Assembly: GCF_003967535.1 (NCBI RefSeq) | Contig: NZ_BIFR01000001.1 | Span: forward strand, 1,045,493-1,109,492 | Reading direction: 5' to 3' | Source of the DNA: Tengunoibacter tsumagoiensis | GTDB lineage: Bacteria > Chloroflexota > Ktedonobacteria > Ktedonobacterales > Ktedonobacteraceae | DNA length: 64,000 nucleotides | Made by a program: the position numbers and the translations under genes | Shown: in pieces, positions 45,695-53,283 of the stretch | Layout of the letters: each line of letters starts with the position of its first letter | Numbering within the stretch: the stretch's first letter is position 1 | Notes under the pieces: model-generated | The model's input: the letters and a program-made list of their open reading frames with translations, nothing else | What the model was told of the DNA's origin: nothing | Databases searched by the model: none

Positions 45695-46483
45695 TTAACG
45701 GCGATTCAGCAAGGAAAGCCGCTCTTCAGTTTCAAAGAGCTCAAAGGCAGAGAGCTTTGTCGTAAGCCGGTGTCGGGGCTGAAAATAGGCGTTAGTAACA
45801 GGAACAAAGCCCTCTAATTGCCCTTCTTTCAGACGTTCAGCAAAAAAAGCATCTTGCGTTAGATTGACCAGAGCCATTTGAATCCCCTGTCTTATAGCAG
45901 CGGGAACATGTCTGCCCACTACCACCAGAGGGCCTGTCGTATAGCGATAAGAGCCAATGCTGCGCATCTGTTCAGCAATGTGCGGACTATTATTCAATAC
46001 AACTTCGAGCATCTGTGAATGAAGAGTCGTTGCATCGACTTTCCCATCCAGGAGCAGGCGTAGCGATTGGGCCTGCGAACTGGTAATTGCAATCTCCTGG
46101 CAATCGATTAGAGCCGTCCCAAGAGCAGGTCGATACTGTCCTGTATGATCGGCCCAGGTGCAGCGCTCAAGATCCTGTAACGTCTGGAGCGAGCTCTCTC
46201 TTCTGACCACGACATCAAAAAAGGCTGTTTCATCCACCCCTTTGAAAGCGGGTGCAGCAATGACATCTACCATGCATGGTTGCTGTTGTAGGAGACGGAG
46301 CATCGAAAGGGTACTGACAAAGCCCGCGTCTGCATAAGCCAGAGAGAAATCCTCTAGCGTTTCTCCATTGATTAAAAAGGTGGGTATACCAAGCGTACGT
46401 TCAATGTACTCGACGATATACATATATGTTTTGTACCAGGCGGGGGCAAGAAACGTATCAAAAATAAGCGTTGTACCTGCCAT
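45695..46483 (-). CDS. PhnD/SsuA-like phosphonate-binding periplasmic-type protein without signal peptide
   Basis: A 262-residue protein resembling the periplasmic-binding fold (PhnD/transferrin-like). It starts TTLIFDTFLAPAWYKTYMYIV, later has FSLAYADAGFVSTLSML, and LDGKVDATTLHSQMLEVVL contains a DATT ligand-loop pattern. No signal peptide or lipobox is seen, and no ABC permease or ATPase gene is near, so it may be a cytoplasmic ligand-binding protein or an orphan. ATG 46483 has AAGGGAG upstream. The ligand is unknown. Confidence 0.65.
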   Translation of the reverse strand: MAGTTLIFDTFLAPAWYKTYMYIVEYIERTLGIPTFLINGETLEDFSLAYADAGFVSTLSMLRLLQQQPCMVDVIAAPAFKGVDETAFFDVVVRRESSLQTLQDLERCTWADHTGQYRPALGTALIDCQEIAITSSQAQSLRLLLDGKVDATTLHSQMLEVVLNNSPHIAEQMRSIGSYRYTTGPLVVVGRHVPAAIRQGIQMALVNLTQDAFFAERLKEGQLEGFVPVTNAYFQPRHRLTTKLSAFELFETEERLSLLNRR

Positions 46484-47006
46484 CTAACTCTCCCTTGTAG
46501 CTGCCATGGACACATTACCCAAATTTTCCACTACTACTATCTTTAGCTATCATAAACTTAGACGTAAGAAGAACCCATCCACAGTATATGCTTTTTAGCG
46601 TCTAAATGGAAAAGATGTTACATAGGTATGGAGGAGAGCTTCAAGCGTCTTGTGGAGAAGGTTGAGGAAGGGTTTAACAGCAACAGCACATGAAACGAGT
46701 CGAGTAATCTGGTCGCAAAGATAAAAAATTTGCTACTGTAATCTGCTTGAGAGAAGACTGTCCCATCTTTCTCTCCTTTCTCTTTTCAGATGCTGTTTGC
46801 TACTACCGTAAAAACCCTTAGCAGGCGTAGTATATTATTGACTAAATTGATCAACTAAATCATATTTATTATTGTACTGATTATTTCTAGTTTGTCAAGC
46901 CCTTTTTCAGGAGAAGAAGGACAAAGATGTGCAAGGACGAAGGAGTATGATATAGTGTGATGATTCAGCCACAACGTGGGGCTGTCTACTGCTTAAGGAT
47001 AAACGA
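46484..47006. other. 520-base intergenic region between divergent genes
   Basis: It holds an imperfect palindrome TTGACTAAATTGATCAA (46838-46854) that looks like a MarR-type operator, and AT-rich DNA. A TATAGT 60 bases before the next gene may be its -10 box. No gene was seen. Confidence 0.4.
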
Positions 47007-47462
47007 ATGACGTACGATCCACCTGGACTTTCCATGGGCGATCTGATCTGGATCATTGTGTATTACCTGGCTCCGGTAATTACCTTGATCTTCCTCCCAA
47101 TACTCTGGTTTGTGTACCCCCTCTTTCTCTTATTTGCTTTTGTCTATGGACCGAGGCGTCCCAAGCCTCTCTACCATTATTTACAGGCGTTTCTTAGTTG
47201 CGTCTGTTTTTTTATTTGTGTCATTATCTCTGTCATTTTAGGAGCCATATTTTTGCACAATGCGGAGGTATTGAGTAGTATCGCCCTCTTTGACCTCTTA
47301 TTGATCTTTGCCTCGTTTATCTTTGCCCTGTTTATGGTTGGGATGATTGCTTTAGATAGACCAGCAAGTGTGCCAGGTATTGCTTTTTTAGCGCATAAAT
47401 ACGTGAAATTGCGTACGTCGCGGCCATCTCGACAGTTTCCTCGCAGGCAACGCCAGTTATAG
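47007..47462 (+). CDS. small membrane protein
   Basis: A 151-residue protein with three to four hydrophobic segments (about 12-48, 64-88, 93-115) and a basic tail RPSRQFPRRQRQL. It is of a type frequent in this group but I recognise no family. ATG 47007 has AAGGA seven bases upstream. A function cannot be inferred; a possible role as a stress-responsive membrane protein would be speculation. Confidence 0.55.
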   Translation: MTYDPPGLSMGDLIWIIVYYLAPVITLIFLPILWFVYPLFLLFAFVYGPRRPKPLYHYLQAFLSCVCFFICVIISVILGAIFLHNAEVLSSIALFDLLLIFASFIFALFMVGMIALDRPASVPGIAFLAHKYVKLRTSRPSRQFPRRQRQL

Positions 47463-47633
47463 AGAAGAACAGCTTACAGGGACTTCCAGTCCTCTGGAAG
47501 AACCGTTTTTCCTTTAAAACAAAAGACCTACGGAACACGCTTCAAATTGCCTCTCACAGCTTGCTATGCTATACTAGCCCCGAAGTCGTTGAGTTGGTTG
47601 AAGAATTGGTATTGTCAGAAGGGAGACTCCGCC

Positions 47634-48227
47634 ATGACCAAAGATACATTTCCGAAGGCAGTTGAAGATACATCCCATATGCAGAACCCATTTATTGTTG
47701 GTGAGCGCCTGTATTTGCGCCCATTGGAGCCTGGTCAGGATAATCACCTGTATTCCACATGGCTCAACGATGAGGAGATTCGCCGATATTTCTCTGTCTA
47801 TCCCACTAGCGACACGCGAGGCAAAGAGCGGCTGGATAATATGTACAAAGATTTCCGCCATATTCTCTTTGGTATTGCCAACAAAGAAGATAACCGCCTG
47901 ATGGGTCTGGTTGGTTTAAAAGATATCAATGTGCTGAATCAGAGCGCCGAGTTCTATGTCATCATTGGTGATCGGTCGGCCTGGGGGAAGGGGTATGGGA
48001 CAGAAGCGACTAAGTTAATGTTGCGCTATGGTTTTCTTGAGCTGAATCTCAATCGTATCCAGACGCAGGATATGGAAGAGAACATCGGCGGCTGGCGAGC
48101 CGATGAGAAGGCCGGTTTTAAATACGAAGGCACCCTGCGTGAAGTAATGCCTCGTTTTGGCAAGTTCCACAATGTAAAAGTCTACAGTATGTTGCGTAGC
48201 GAATATTTGGAGAGTTTTCAGGGTTAG
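47634..48227 (+). CDS. GNAT-family N-acetyltransferase
   Basis: A 197-residue acetyltransferase of the RimJ/RimL-like type (LYLRPLEPGQ at the start, GDRSAWGKGYGTEATKL as the acetyl-CoA-binding Q/RxxGxG/A motif, and NRIQTQDMEENIG near the end). ATG 47634 has AGAAGGGAG eight bases upstream. It is followed 3 bases later by two FemAB-like genes, an operon that suggests cell-wall or peptide modification (inference). The acceptor is unknown. Confidence 0.88.
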   Translation: MTKDTFPKAVEDTSHMQNPFIVGERLYLRPLEPGQDNHLYSTWLNDEEIRRYFSVYPTSDTRGKERLDNMYKDFRHILFGIANKEDNRLMGLVGLKDINVLNQSAEFYVIIGDRSAWGKGYGTEATKLMLRYGFLELNLNRIQTQDMEENIGGWRADEKAGFKYEGTLREVMPRFGKFHNVKVYSMLRSEYLESFQG

Positions 48228-48230
48228 TTT

Positions 48231-49370
48231 ATGAAGATTACCATCCAGGAGATCAATGATCAGGAGCAGTGGAATGGCTTTTTAACCAGCCAGCCACGCG
48301 GCCATCTGCTCCAATCTTACGAGTGGGGTGAGCTGAACAAATACCTTGGAGGGAAGATCTATCGCCTGGCGGCTCTTGAAGGAGAACGTCTGGTCGGCGT
48401 GATGCTATTAACCGTGGCCCCTGTACCCATTCCGGGGCTCCATCTGACATGGTTATATAGCTCGCGAGGCCCAACCGTTGAACGTCCTGACTCTCCCGCT
48501 CTGGGAGCGCTCATCGAATATGCTCATACGATTGCACGCAAGGAACGTGCAGTTGTGCTACGCGTTGAACCCAACATTGCCGATGATGATCCCTGTATGG
48601 ATAACTGGTTGGCTGCTTACCATAGAGTTGGTTTTCGTTCTAACCCGATCTCGGTGCATGGGCGGCGGAGCTGGGTTCTGGATATTCAACCTGCCGCAGA
48701 GACACTGCTTGCCGACTTTAAGATGACCTGGCGACAGAACGTCCGTTCTGCCGAGCGAAAAGGTGTGACGATCCGTGAAGTAAGCAGCGAGGCTGATTTT
48801 GATGCCTACTACGAGCTGCTGAAGCTGACCAGTGAGCGAGATGATTTTTTTATCCATGGTAAGGATTACCATCAAGAGATTCTTCGCCACTTTGGCAGTA
48901 AAGGCGATGCGGTTCTCTATATTGCCGAGCATGAAGGCGAGGCAATCGCTGCGAAGATGTTAATTCGTTTTGGCGATTGGTGTTGGGATATGTTTGGGGC
49001 GACCTCCAATCATAAGCGCAACCTGAAGCCCGCCTACCTCTTGCAGTATCGCTGTTTTCAGTGGGCGAAGTCGCGTGGTTGTTCTTATTTTGATTTTCGG
49101 ACGATCCCAGAGGTTCTGGAGCCGGGAGAGGAGATGTGGGGGGTCTATGAATATAAAAAGGGCTATGGCGGTTTCTCTCGTCTTAATATGCCCACCCAGG
49201 ATTACATCTATCGCCCGTTGATCTATAAAGCCTGGCGCAAACTGGTTGAGATTCGTCGGGAGCAGCGTCATAAAGAGCGACAGAAGATTGAACTGGAGCG
49301 TGCTGCAAGGGGAAAACAAGAGAAGTCAGCGGATGGACAGGCTGAAACTACTGCTACCATCAAAGCATAA
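48231..49370 (+). CDS. FemAB/FemX-family peptidyltransferase-like protein (1)
   Basis: A 379-residue member of the FemAB/FmhB fold (two GNAT-like halves). LLQSYEWGELNKYLG, then VLRVEPNIADDD, and QWAKSRGCSYFDFRTIPEVLE near the C-terminus are family hallmarks. FemAB-type enzymes attach amino acids from aminoacyl-tRNA to peptidoglycan precursors. A C-terminal basic helical tail (RREQRHKERQKIELERAARG) could be the tRNA-binding extension. Paralogue of the next gene, from which it is separated by 18 bases. It follows the GNAT gene by 3 bases. Confidence 0.88.
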   Translation: MKITIQEINDQEQWNGFLTSQPRGHLLQSYEWGELNKYLGGKIYRLAALEGERLVGVMLLTVAPVPIPGLHLTWLYSSRGPTVERPDSPALGALIEYAHTIARKERAVVLRVEPNIADDDPCMDNWLAAYHRVGFRSNPISVHGRRSWVLDIQPAAETLLADFKMTWRQNVRSAERKGVTIREVSSEADFDAYYELLKLTSERDDFFIHGKDYHQEILRHFGSKGDAVLYIAEHEGEAIAAKMLIRFGDWCWDMFGATSNHKRNLKPAYLLQYRCFQWAKSRGCSYFDFRTIPEVLEPGEEMWGVYEYKKGYGGFSRLNMPTQDYIYRPLIYKAWRKLVEIRREQRHKERQKIELERAARGKQEKSADGQAETTATIKA

Positions 49371-49388
49371 TAAGAGTAAAGAGGTTGT

Positions 49389-50465
49389 ATGGAAGCTCGG
49401 ATCATTACCGATCAGCAACAGTGGGACGAGTATGTCGCTTCCTCTGTCTGTTGTAACGTCACTCAATCATATGAGTGGGGCGAGTTGGCATCCCATCTGG
49501 GAAGCGAGGAGGCTCTGCGCATTGGCGTGGTGGATGAGGCAGGTCATCTGTGTGCAGGCATCCTGATCTTAATCACTCGCGCTCCTCTGTTGCGTCAGCC
49601 CTATTTTTATGCGCCACGCGGTCCCATCATCAATGATCCGGATTCACCCGCGATGACTGTCTTGCTCAACTTTGTGAAAGCAGAGGCGCATAAGCGCCAC
49701 GCGTTTATGCTGAAGGTTGAGCCAAGCGTCCTCGATGGCGATACTCACTGGCTGCTGGCTCTTAAGCGACGTGGGTTCCGTCCCAATCCTTATGCGACCC
49801 ATATTCGGCACGAATGGGTTCTGGATATCAGCCCTGATGAGAAGACTATTCTGGGCGGGATGAAAGAGAAGTGGCGCTATAATATTCGCCTGGCTGCCCG
49901 TAAAGGGATTACTGTGCGTCGCGGCGAGACGCTGGCTGATCTCGATACGTTCTATAGTATCTATGAGACGACCAGCGAGCGAGATCAATTTTTTATTCAT
50001 AATAAGACTCATTATCAGGATATTCTACGCCTTTTCCATGAGGGGGATCGAGTGGCTCTGTTTCTTGCAGAGTATGAGGGGAAGGCCGTGGCAGGAACGA
50101 TTATCCTGACCATGGGACTCTGGAGCTGGTATATGTTTGGTGCCTCTTCCAACGACCATCGCGAGCGGATGCCCAATCATCTGTTGCAGTGGACCAGCAT
50201 GCAGTGGGCAAAATCTAAGGGTTGCCATTATTATAATTTTCGTGGCATTCCCGATATTCTGGAAGAAGGTCAGGAGCTCTGGGGTGTCTACCTTTTTAAG
50301 CGTGGTTTCGGCGGCTATCCCTTGCGTTTCCTTGAAACCCATGATCTGGTCTATCAACCTGTTATTTATGAAGCCTATAAGCGTCTGCTGGAAGTGAAAC
50401 GCTGGCGCGATGAGCGCCGCTACAAAAAAGCGGCTGAACGAGCGCTCAATCCGGCTAAGGTGTAA
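49389..50465 (+). CDS. FemAB/FemX-family peptidyltransferase-like protein (2)
   Basis: A 358-residue paralogue of the preceding gene product, with the same order of motifs (VTQSYEWGELASHLG, then LKVEPSVLDGD, then QWAKSKGCHYYNFRGIPDILE). This strongly suggests a tandem duplication. Differences in the central region may give two amino-acid specificities, as with FemA/FemB. The operon ends with a 22-bp perfect palindrome at 50475-50534. Confidence 0.88.
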   Translation: MEARIITDQQQWDEYVASSVCCNVTQSYEWGELASHLGSEEALRIGVVDEAGHLCAGILILITRAPLLRQPYFYAPRGPIINDPDSPAMTVLLNFVKAEAHKRHAFMLKVEPSVLDGDTHWLLALKRRGFRPNPYATHIRHEWVLDISPDEKTILGGMKEKWRYNIRLAARKGITVRRGETLADLDTFYSIYETTSERDQFFIHNKTHYQDILRLFHEGDRVALFLAEYEGKAVAGTIILTMGLWSWYMFGASSNDHRERMPNHLLQWTSMQWAKSKGCHYYNFRGIPDILEEGQELWGVYLFKRGFGGYPLRFLETHDLVYQPVIYEAYKRLLEVKRWRDERRYKKAAERALNPAKV

Positions 50466-50474
50466 GTGCGGACA

Positions 50475-50534
50475 TAAAAGCGGACCCTCCCCCATGTTAC
50501 AATCTCTTGCAGCATGGGGGAGGGTCCGCTTTTA
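50475..50534 (+). terminator. 22-bp perfect inverted repeat terminator
   Basis: Arms 50475-50496 and 50513-50534 are perfect complements over 22 bases (each carries AAAAGCGGACCCTCCCCC) with a 16-base loop. The second arm ends CTTTTAAATG. It starts ten bases after the FemAB-2 stop. Confidence 0.75.
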
Positions 50535-50591
50535 AATGTTAATGCGCGAAATGGCCCTGTCTTTCCACCTATAATGGTTATAACTTAATGG

Positions 50592-51053
50592 TTATAACTG
50601 CTGAGCTTTGAATGTATCAACGATCAACTTGAGCTCTTGTTGATAAACCCTTTTGAGCAGGGGAGGAATGACTTTTTTTTCTAGCCAGCCCAGAGGGCCA
50701 GCATGGCCTTCCTGTTCGGTCGAGATTGTAAGTTGAGTAGCGTTCCCTTTGCTGGCTGGTTCAAAGATAAAAAACGTCTGCAAGCTACTGGTTGCATCAA
50801 GACTCTTTTCGATGAAGACGCGCCCGGGTTCTGGTTCACTGACTTCCATATGTATGGGAAGCTCGCGCCCAAAGGTTTTAAAGCTGCTACGAAAGATCGT
50901 TCCAGCTCCTATTCCACCTTTTTCAATGACGATGGGCCCAAATTGCCTGGGCAAAATAGTAGGATGGCCTGCCTGGTAATCAATCATAAAGGCATAGACC
51001 TTTTCAACACTGGCCGGTATGAGTTCGGATGCTTCAATATAAATAGTTCCCAC
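50592..51053 (-). CDS. SRPBCC family protein
   Basis: A 153-residue START/Bet v1-like protein with the polyketide-cyclase pattern: EASELIPASVEKVYAFMID at the start, then GGIGAGTIFRSSFK and a C-terminal helix WLEKKVIPPLLKRVYQQEL. It would bind a hydrophobic ligand in its cavity; no function is assigned. The start GTG 51053 has AGAAGGA nine bases upstream. It lies alone between the FemAB operon (convergent) and the GH4 gene. Confidence 0.83.
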   Translation of the reverse strand: MGTIYIEASELIPASVEKVYAFMIDYQAGHPTILPRQFGPIVIEKGGIGAGTIFRSSFKTFGRELPIHMEVSEPEPGRVFIEKSLDATSSLQTFFIFEPASKGNATQLTISTEQEGHAGPLGWLEKKVIPPLLKRVYQQELKLIVDTFKAQQL

Positions 51054-51140
51054 TATCTGTTATCCTTCTTTAGCAAGAGAAGACATCAAAAGTACAATCT
51101 TTGCTATCTTCTCTTCTATTATTCCTCTACTTGCTCCTCA

Positions 51141-52697
51141 TTATACGCCAGTTTTTGTCATTTTGCCTTTGTCTGCGGCCCCGGCATTGGCGCGCGACTC
51201 TTCCGCTGTTTTGAGCATCTCTTCCACGCTTTTTGTATGCAGGCGTGCGGCCCCTTCAGTCTGAACAGTGTGTACGCGGGTGCCATTCTTTTCAGCCTGT
51301 TCCAGGCGTGCCTGAGCCTGTGGAATTGCCGAGGCATACTGTGGCAGCCAGCGTGCCTGAGCGACAAGCATCTCATCGGCCATCTGCCAGACCTCTTCAG
51401 GATTACAGACTGCGCCCACCAGAGGATCATGTAATAGAGCCTGTTTGAGCAGCATGACATCGCCATGAACGGCGGCCTCCATGCCCATCTCTTGAACACG
51501 GACACTGGCGGAGCACGTGGCGGCGCAGGCGAGGGGGAGATCTCCTACTACGGGCATGTGAATACCGGTGCGATCGACATAGCCAGGAATTTCAATCACG
51601 CAGCCATTGGGAAGATTGGTAATCTGGTTTTGATTTACGACATTAAAGTGTCCGCGATAGATTCGGCCCGTTTCCAGGGCCTCAATAATATAGGAGCCAT
51701 GTTCTTCGCTACGTTTGGCGGGAGAGATGACGACGGGCTCTTCTGTTAGCCAGTTGGGATAATCCGTCTCAAACCAGTTTCGCCCTTCGGTGCAGACGCG
51801 GAGATAGCCGCCAGTCTCGCCATTAATCCAGTTTGAGAGATCGATCCACTGTGGAATCTCTTCCACGCGTTTGCGATACCAGGGAAGGTACTCGCTGAGG
51901 TGGCCGTTGGACTCGGTACTGTAGTAACCAAAGCGGCGCAGCACATCGATCCGAACCTTTTCCGTCTGAGCATAGTATGGATGCTCCTCAAAGAGCTCAA
52001 GCAGTTTGGGTAGCATATCGATTCCGCGCCATTCAGCTTTCACAAACCAGGTCTGATGATTGATGCCGGCGGCGATCACGTCGACGTCGCGGCGATGCAG
52101 TGATTCATTTTCTGCGAGCAGACCCTCACGGCGAGCCCAGCGTTCAATGCAGGATGCGATCTGCCAATGAGCACCTTGAACGCCATGGCAGAGTCCAATT
52201 GTTTTCACGCCACCATATTTATTACAGGCCCAGGTATTCATTGCCATGGGATTAGAATAATTTAAGAAGAGAGCATCAGGTTTTGCCAGTTCGCGAATAT
52301 CACGACAGAAATCTAATAGGGCTGGAATAGTGCGCTGTGCATACATAATGCCACCAGCACAGAGCGTATCCCCCACACACTGATCAATGCCATATTTGAG
52401 TGGAATCTCGATATCAGTCTGAAAGGCCTCGAGACCTCCCTGACGAATCGTACTGAGTACATAATCGCTATCCGCGATGGCTGCCCGGCGATCGGTCGTT
52501 GTCTCAATTCTGGCGGGCAAATTATTCGCTGTAATCTCACGTCGGCAGAGCTCGGCAACCATCTCCAGATTATGTTCAGAAATATCAGTCAGAGCGAAAG
52601 TCGTATCAGCTAATTCAGGAACGGCTAAAATATCACGCACCAGTGTACGCGTAAAGCCAATGGAACCAGCTCCAATCATTGCGATTTTGATTGTCAT
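51141..52697 (-). CDS. family 4 glycoside hydrolase (alpha-glucosidase/alpha-galactosidase type)
   Basis: A 518-residue GH4 enzyme. An N-terminal Rossmann domain binds NAD (GAGSIGFTRTLV). NYSNPMAMNTWA, then GLCHGVQG with the metal-binding cysteine, and GINHQTWF with the metal-binding histidine are in family order. GH4 enzymes use NAD+ and Mn2+ for hydrolysis of glycosidic bonds through oxidation at C3. The CHG motif points to the MelA/AglA type (unphosphorylated alpha-glycosides) rather than 6-phospho-glucosidases, but the substrate is not certain. ATG 52697 has AAAGGA upstream. A family-typical transporter is absent here. Confidence 0.9.
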   Translation of the reverse strand: MTIKIAMIGAGSIGFTRTLVRDILAVPELADTTFALTDISEHNLEMVAELCRREITANNLPARIETTTDRRAAIADSDYVLSTIRQGGLEAFQTDIEIPLKYGIDQCVGDTLCAGGIMYAQRTIPALLDFCRDIRELAKPDALFLNYSNPMAMNTWACNKYGGVKTIGLCHGVQGAHWQIASCIERWARREGLLAENESLHRRDVDVIAAGINHQTWFVKAEWRGIDMLPKLLELFEEHPYYAQTEKVRIDVLRRFGYYSTESNGHLSEYLPWYRKRVEEIPQWIDLSNWINGETGGYLRVCTEGRNWFETDYPNWLTEEPVVISPAKRSEEHGSYIIEALETGRIYRGHFNVVNQNQITNLPNGCVIEIPGYVDRTGIHMPVVGDLPLACAATCSASVRVQEMGMEAAVHGDVMLLKQALLHDPLVGAVCNPEEVWQMADEMLVAQARWLPQYASAIPQAQARLEQAEKNGTRVHTVQTEGAARLHTKSVEEMLKTAEESRANAGAADKGKMTKTGV

Positions 52698-52853
52698 AAA
52701 GGTCCTTTCCTTGTTTCTTTATGGAGGACAACATTGTATCCACAATAGTAGAGAGAGCTATACTGATTGTTGATCCAGTCCTATTAGCCTAACTGTACCT
52801 TGTAAACATGAGATATGCAAGGGTAAATTGCCCCTTCTGGGCAAAATCCGAGG

Positions 52854-52910
52854 ATTTTTTGCGCGACTGAGCAATAAGTGCGCGCATAATTGCTTAATCG
52901 CGCAAAAAAT
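52854..52910. repeat. 22-bp near-perfect inverted repeat upstream of the GH4 gene
   Basis: Arms 52854-52875 and 52889-52910 pair with two mismatches (ATTTTTTGCGCGA ends, AGCAAT/ATTGCT inside) around a 13-base loop that is itself CG-rich (GTGCGCGC). It lies between the divergent GH4 gene and repeat arrays, 160 bases upstream of the GH4 start. It may be an operator or a palindromic element. Confidence 0.55.
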
Positions 52911-52978
52911 GGTGGTTGTGATGATGGTGTATGCGTAATTTGTGTGTAATTAAGGAGGCGCGTTTGTTGCTATTATTT

Positions 52979-53106
52979 ATGAAGATGGAAAAGGTCCGTG
53001 GCCATCATTCATGAAGACCGAAAGGGTCCGTGGCCATCATAAATGAAGATGGAGAAGGTCCGCGGCCATCATGAATGATGACCGAAAGGGTCCGCGGCCA
53101 TCATAA
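52979..53106 (+). repeat. four perfect-period 32-bp tandem repeats
   Basis: Units start at 52979, 53011, 53043 and 53075, each of exactly 32 bases. Each starts ATGA and contains GGTCCG(T/C)GGCCATCAT. Units 1 and 3 share GATGGARAAGG and units 2 and 4 share GACCGAAAGGG, so a higher-order 64-base repeat is visible. No spacers are present, so it is not a CRISPR array. Confidence 0.8.
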
Positions 53107-53203
53107 ATGATGGGCCCTCCTCCCTCATGCAATAAATTGCCCTTTTTTACGAGCGATTTATCGCAAAAACACGTAGGGCCCATCATTCATGATGGCCGTG
53201 GTG
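53103..53203. repeat. palindromic intergenic repeat, copy C
   Basis: It shares the core of 15450-15500 and 15641-15690 (CGATTTATCGCAAAAACACG, then AGGGCCCATCATTCATGATG). ATAAATGATGGGCCCT on the left and AGGGCCCATCATTCAT on the right are inverted repeats (15 of 16 positions). It follows directly on the 32-bp tandem repeats, which carry the same CATCAT/ATGATG elements. Confidence 0.7.
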
Positions 53204-53283
53204 ACCCGCTCCGCCTAAGTTGCACCCTTTATGATCACCTTGATGATCACCGTAAGGGATCTCAACGGTTAGGGTCTCGCTCT

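Noticed and set aside
52979..53106. Possible CRISPR array of 32-bp repeats
   Set aside because: The 32-base units are directly contiguous without spacers, and no cas genes are nearby.
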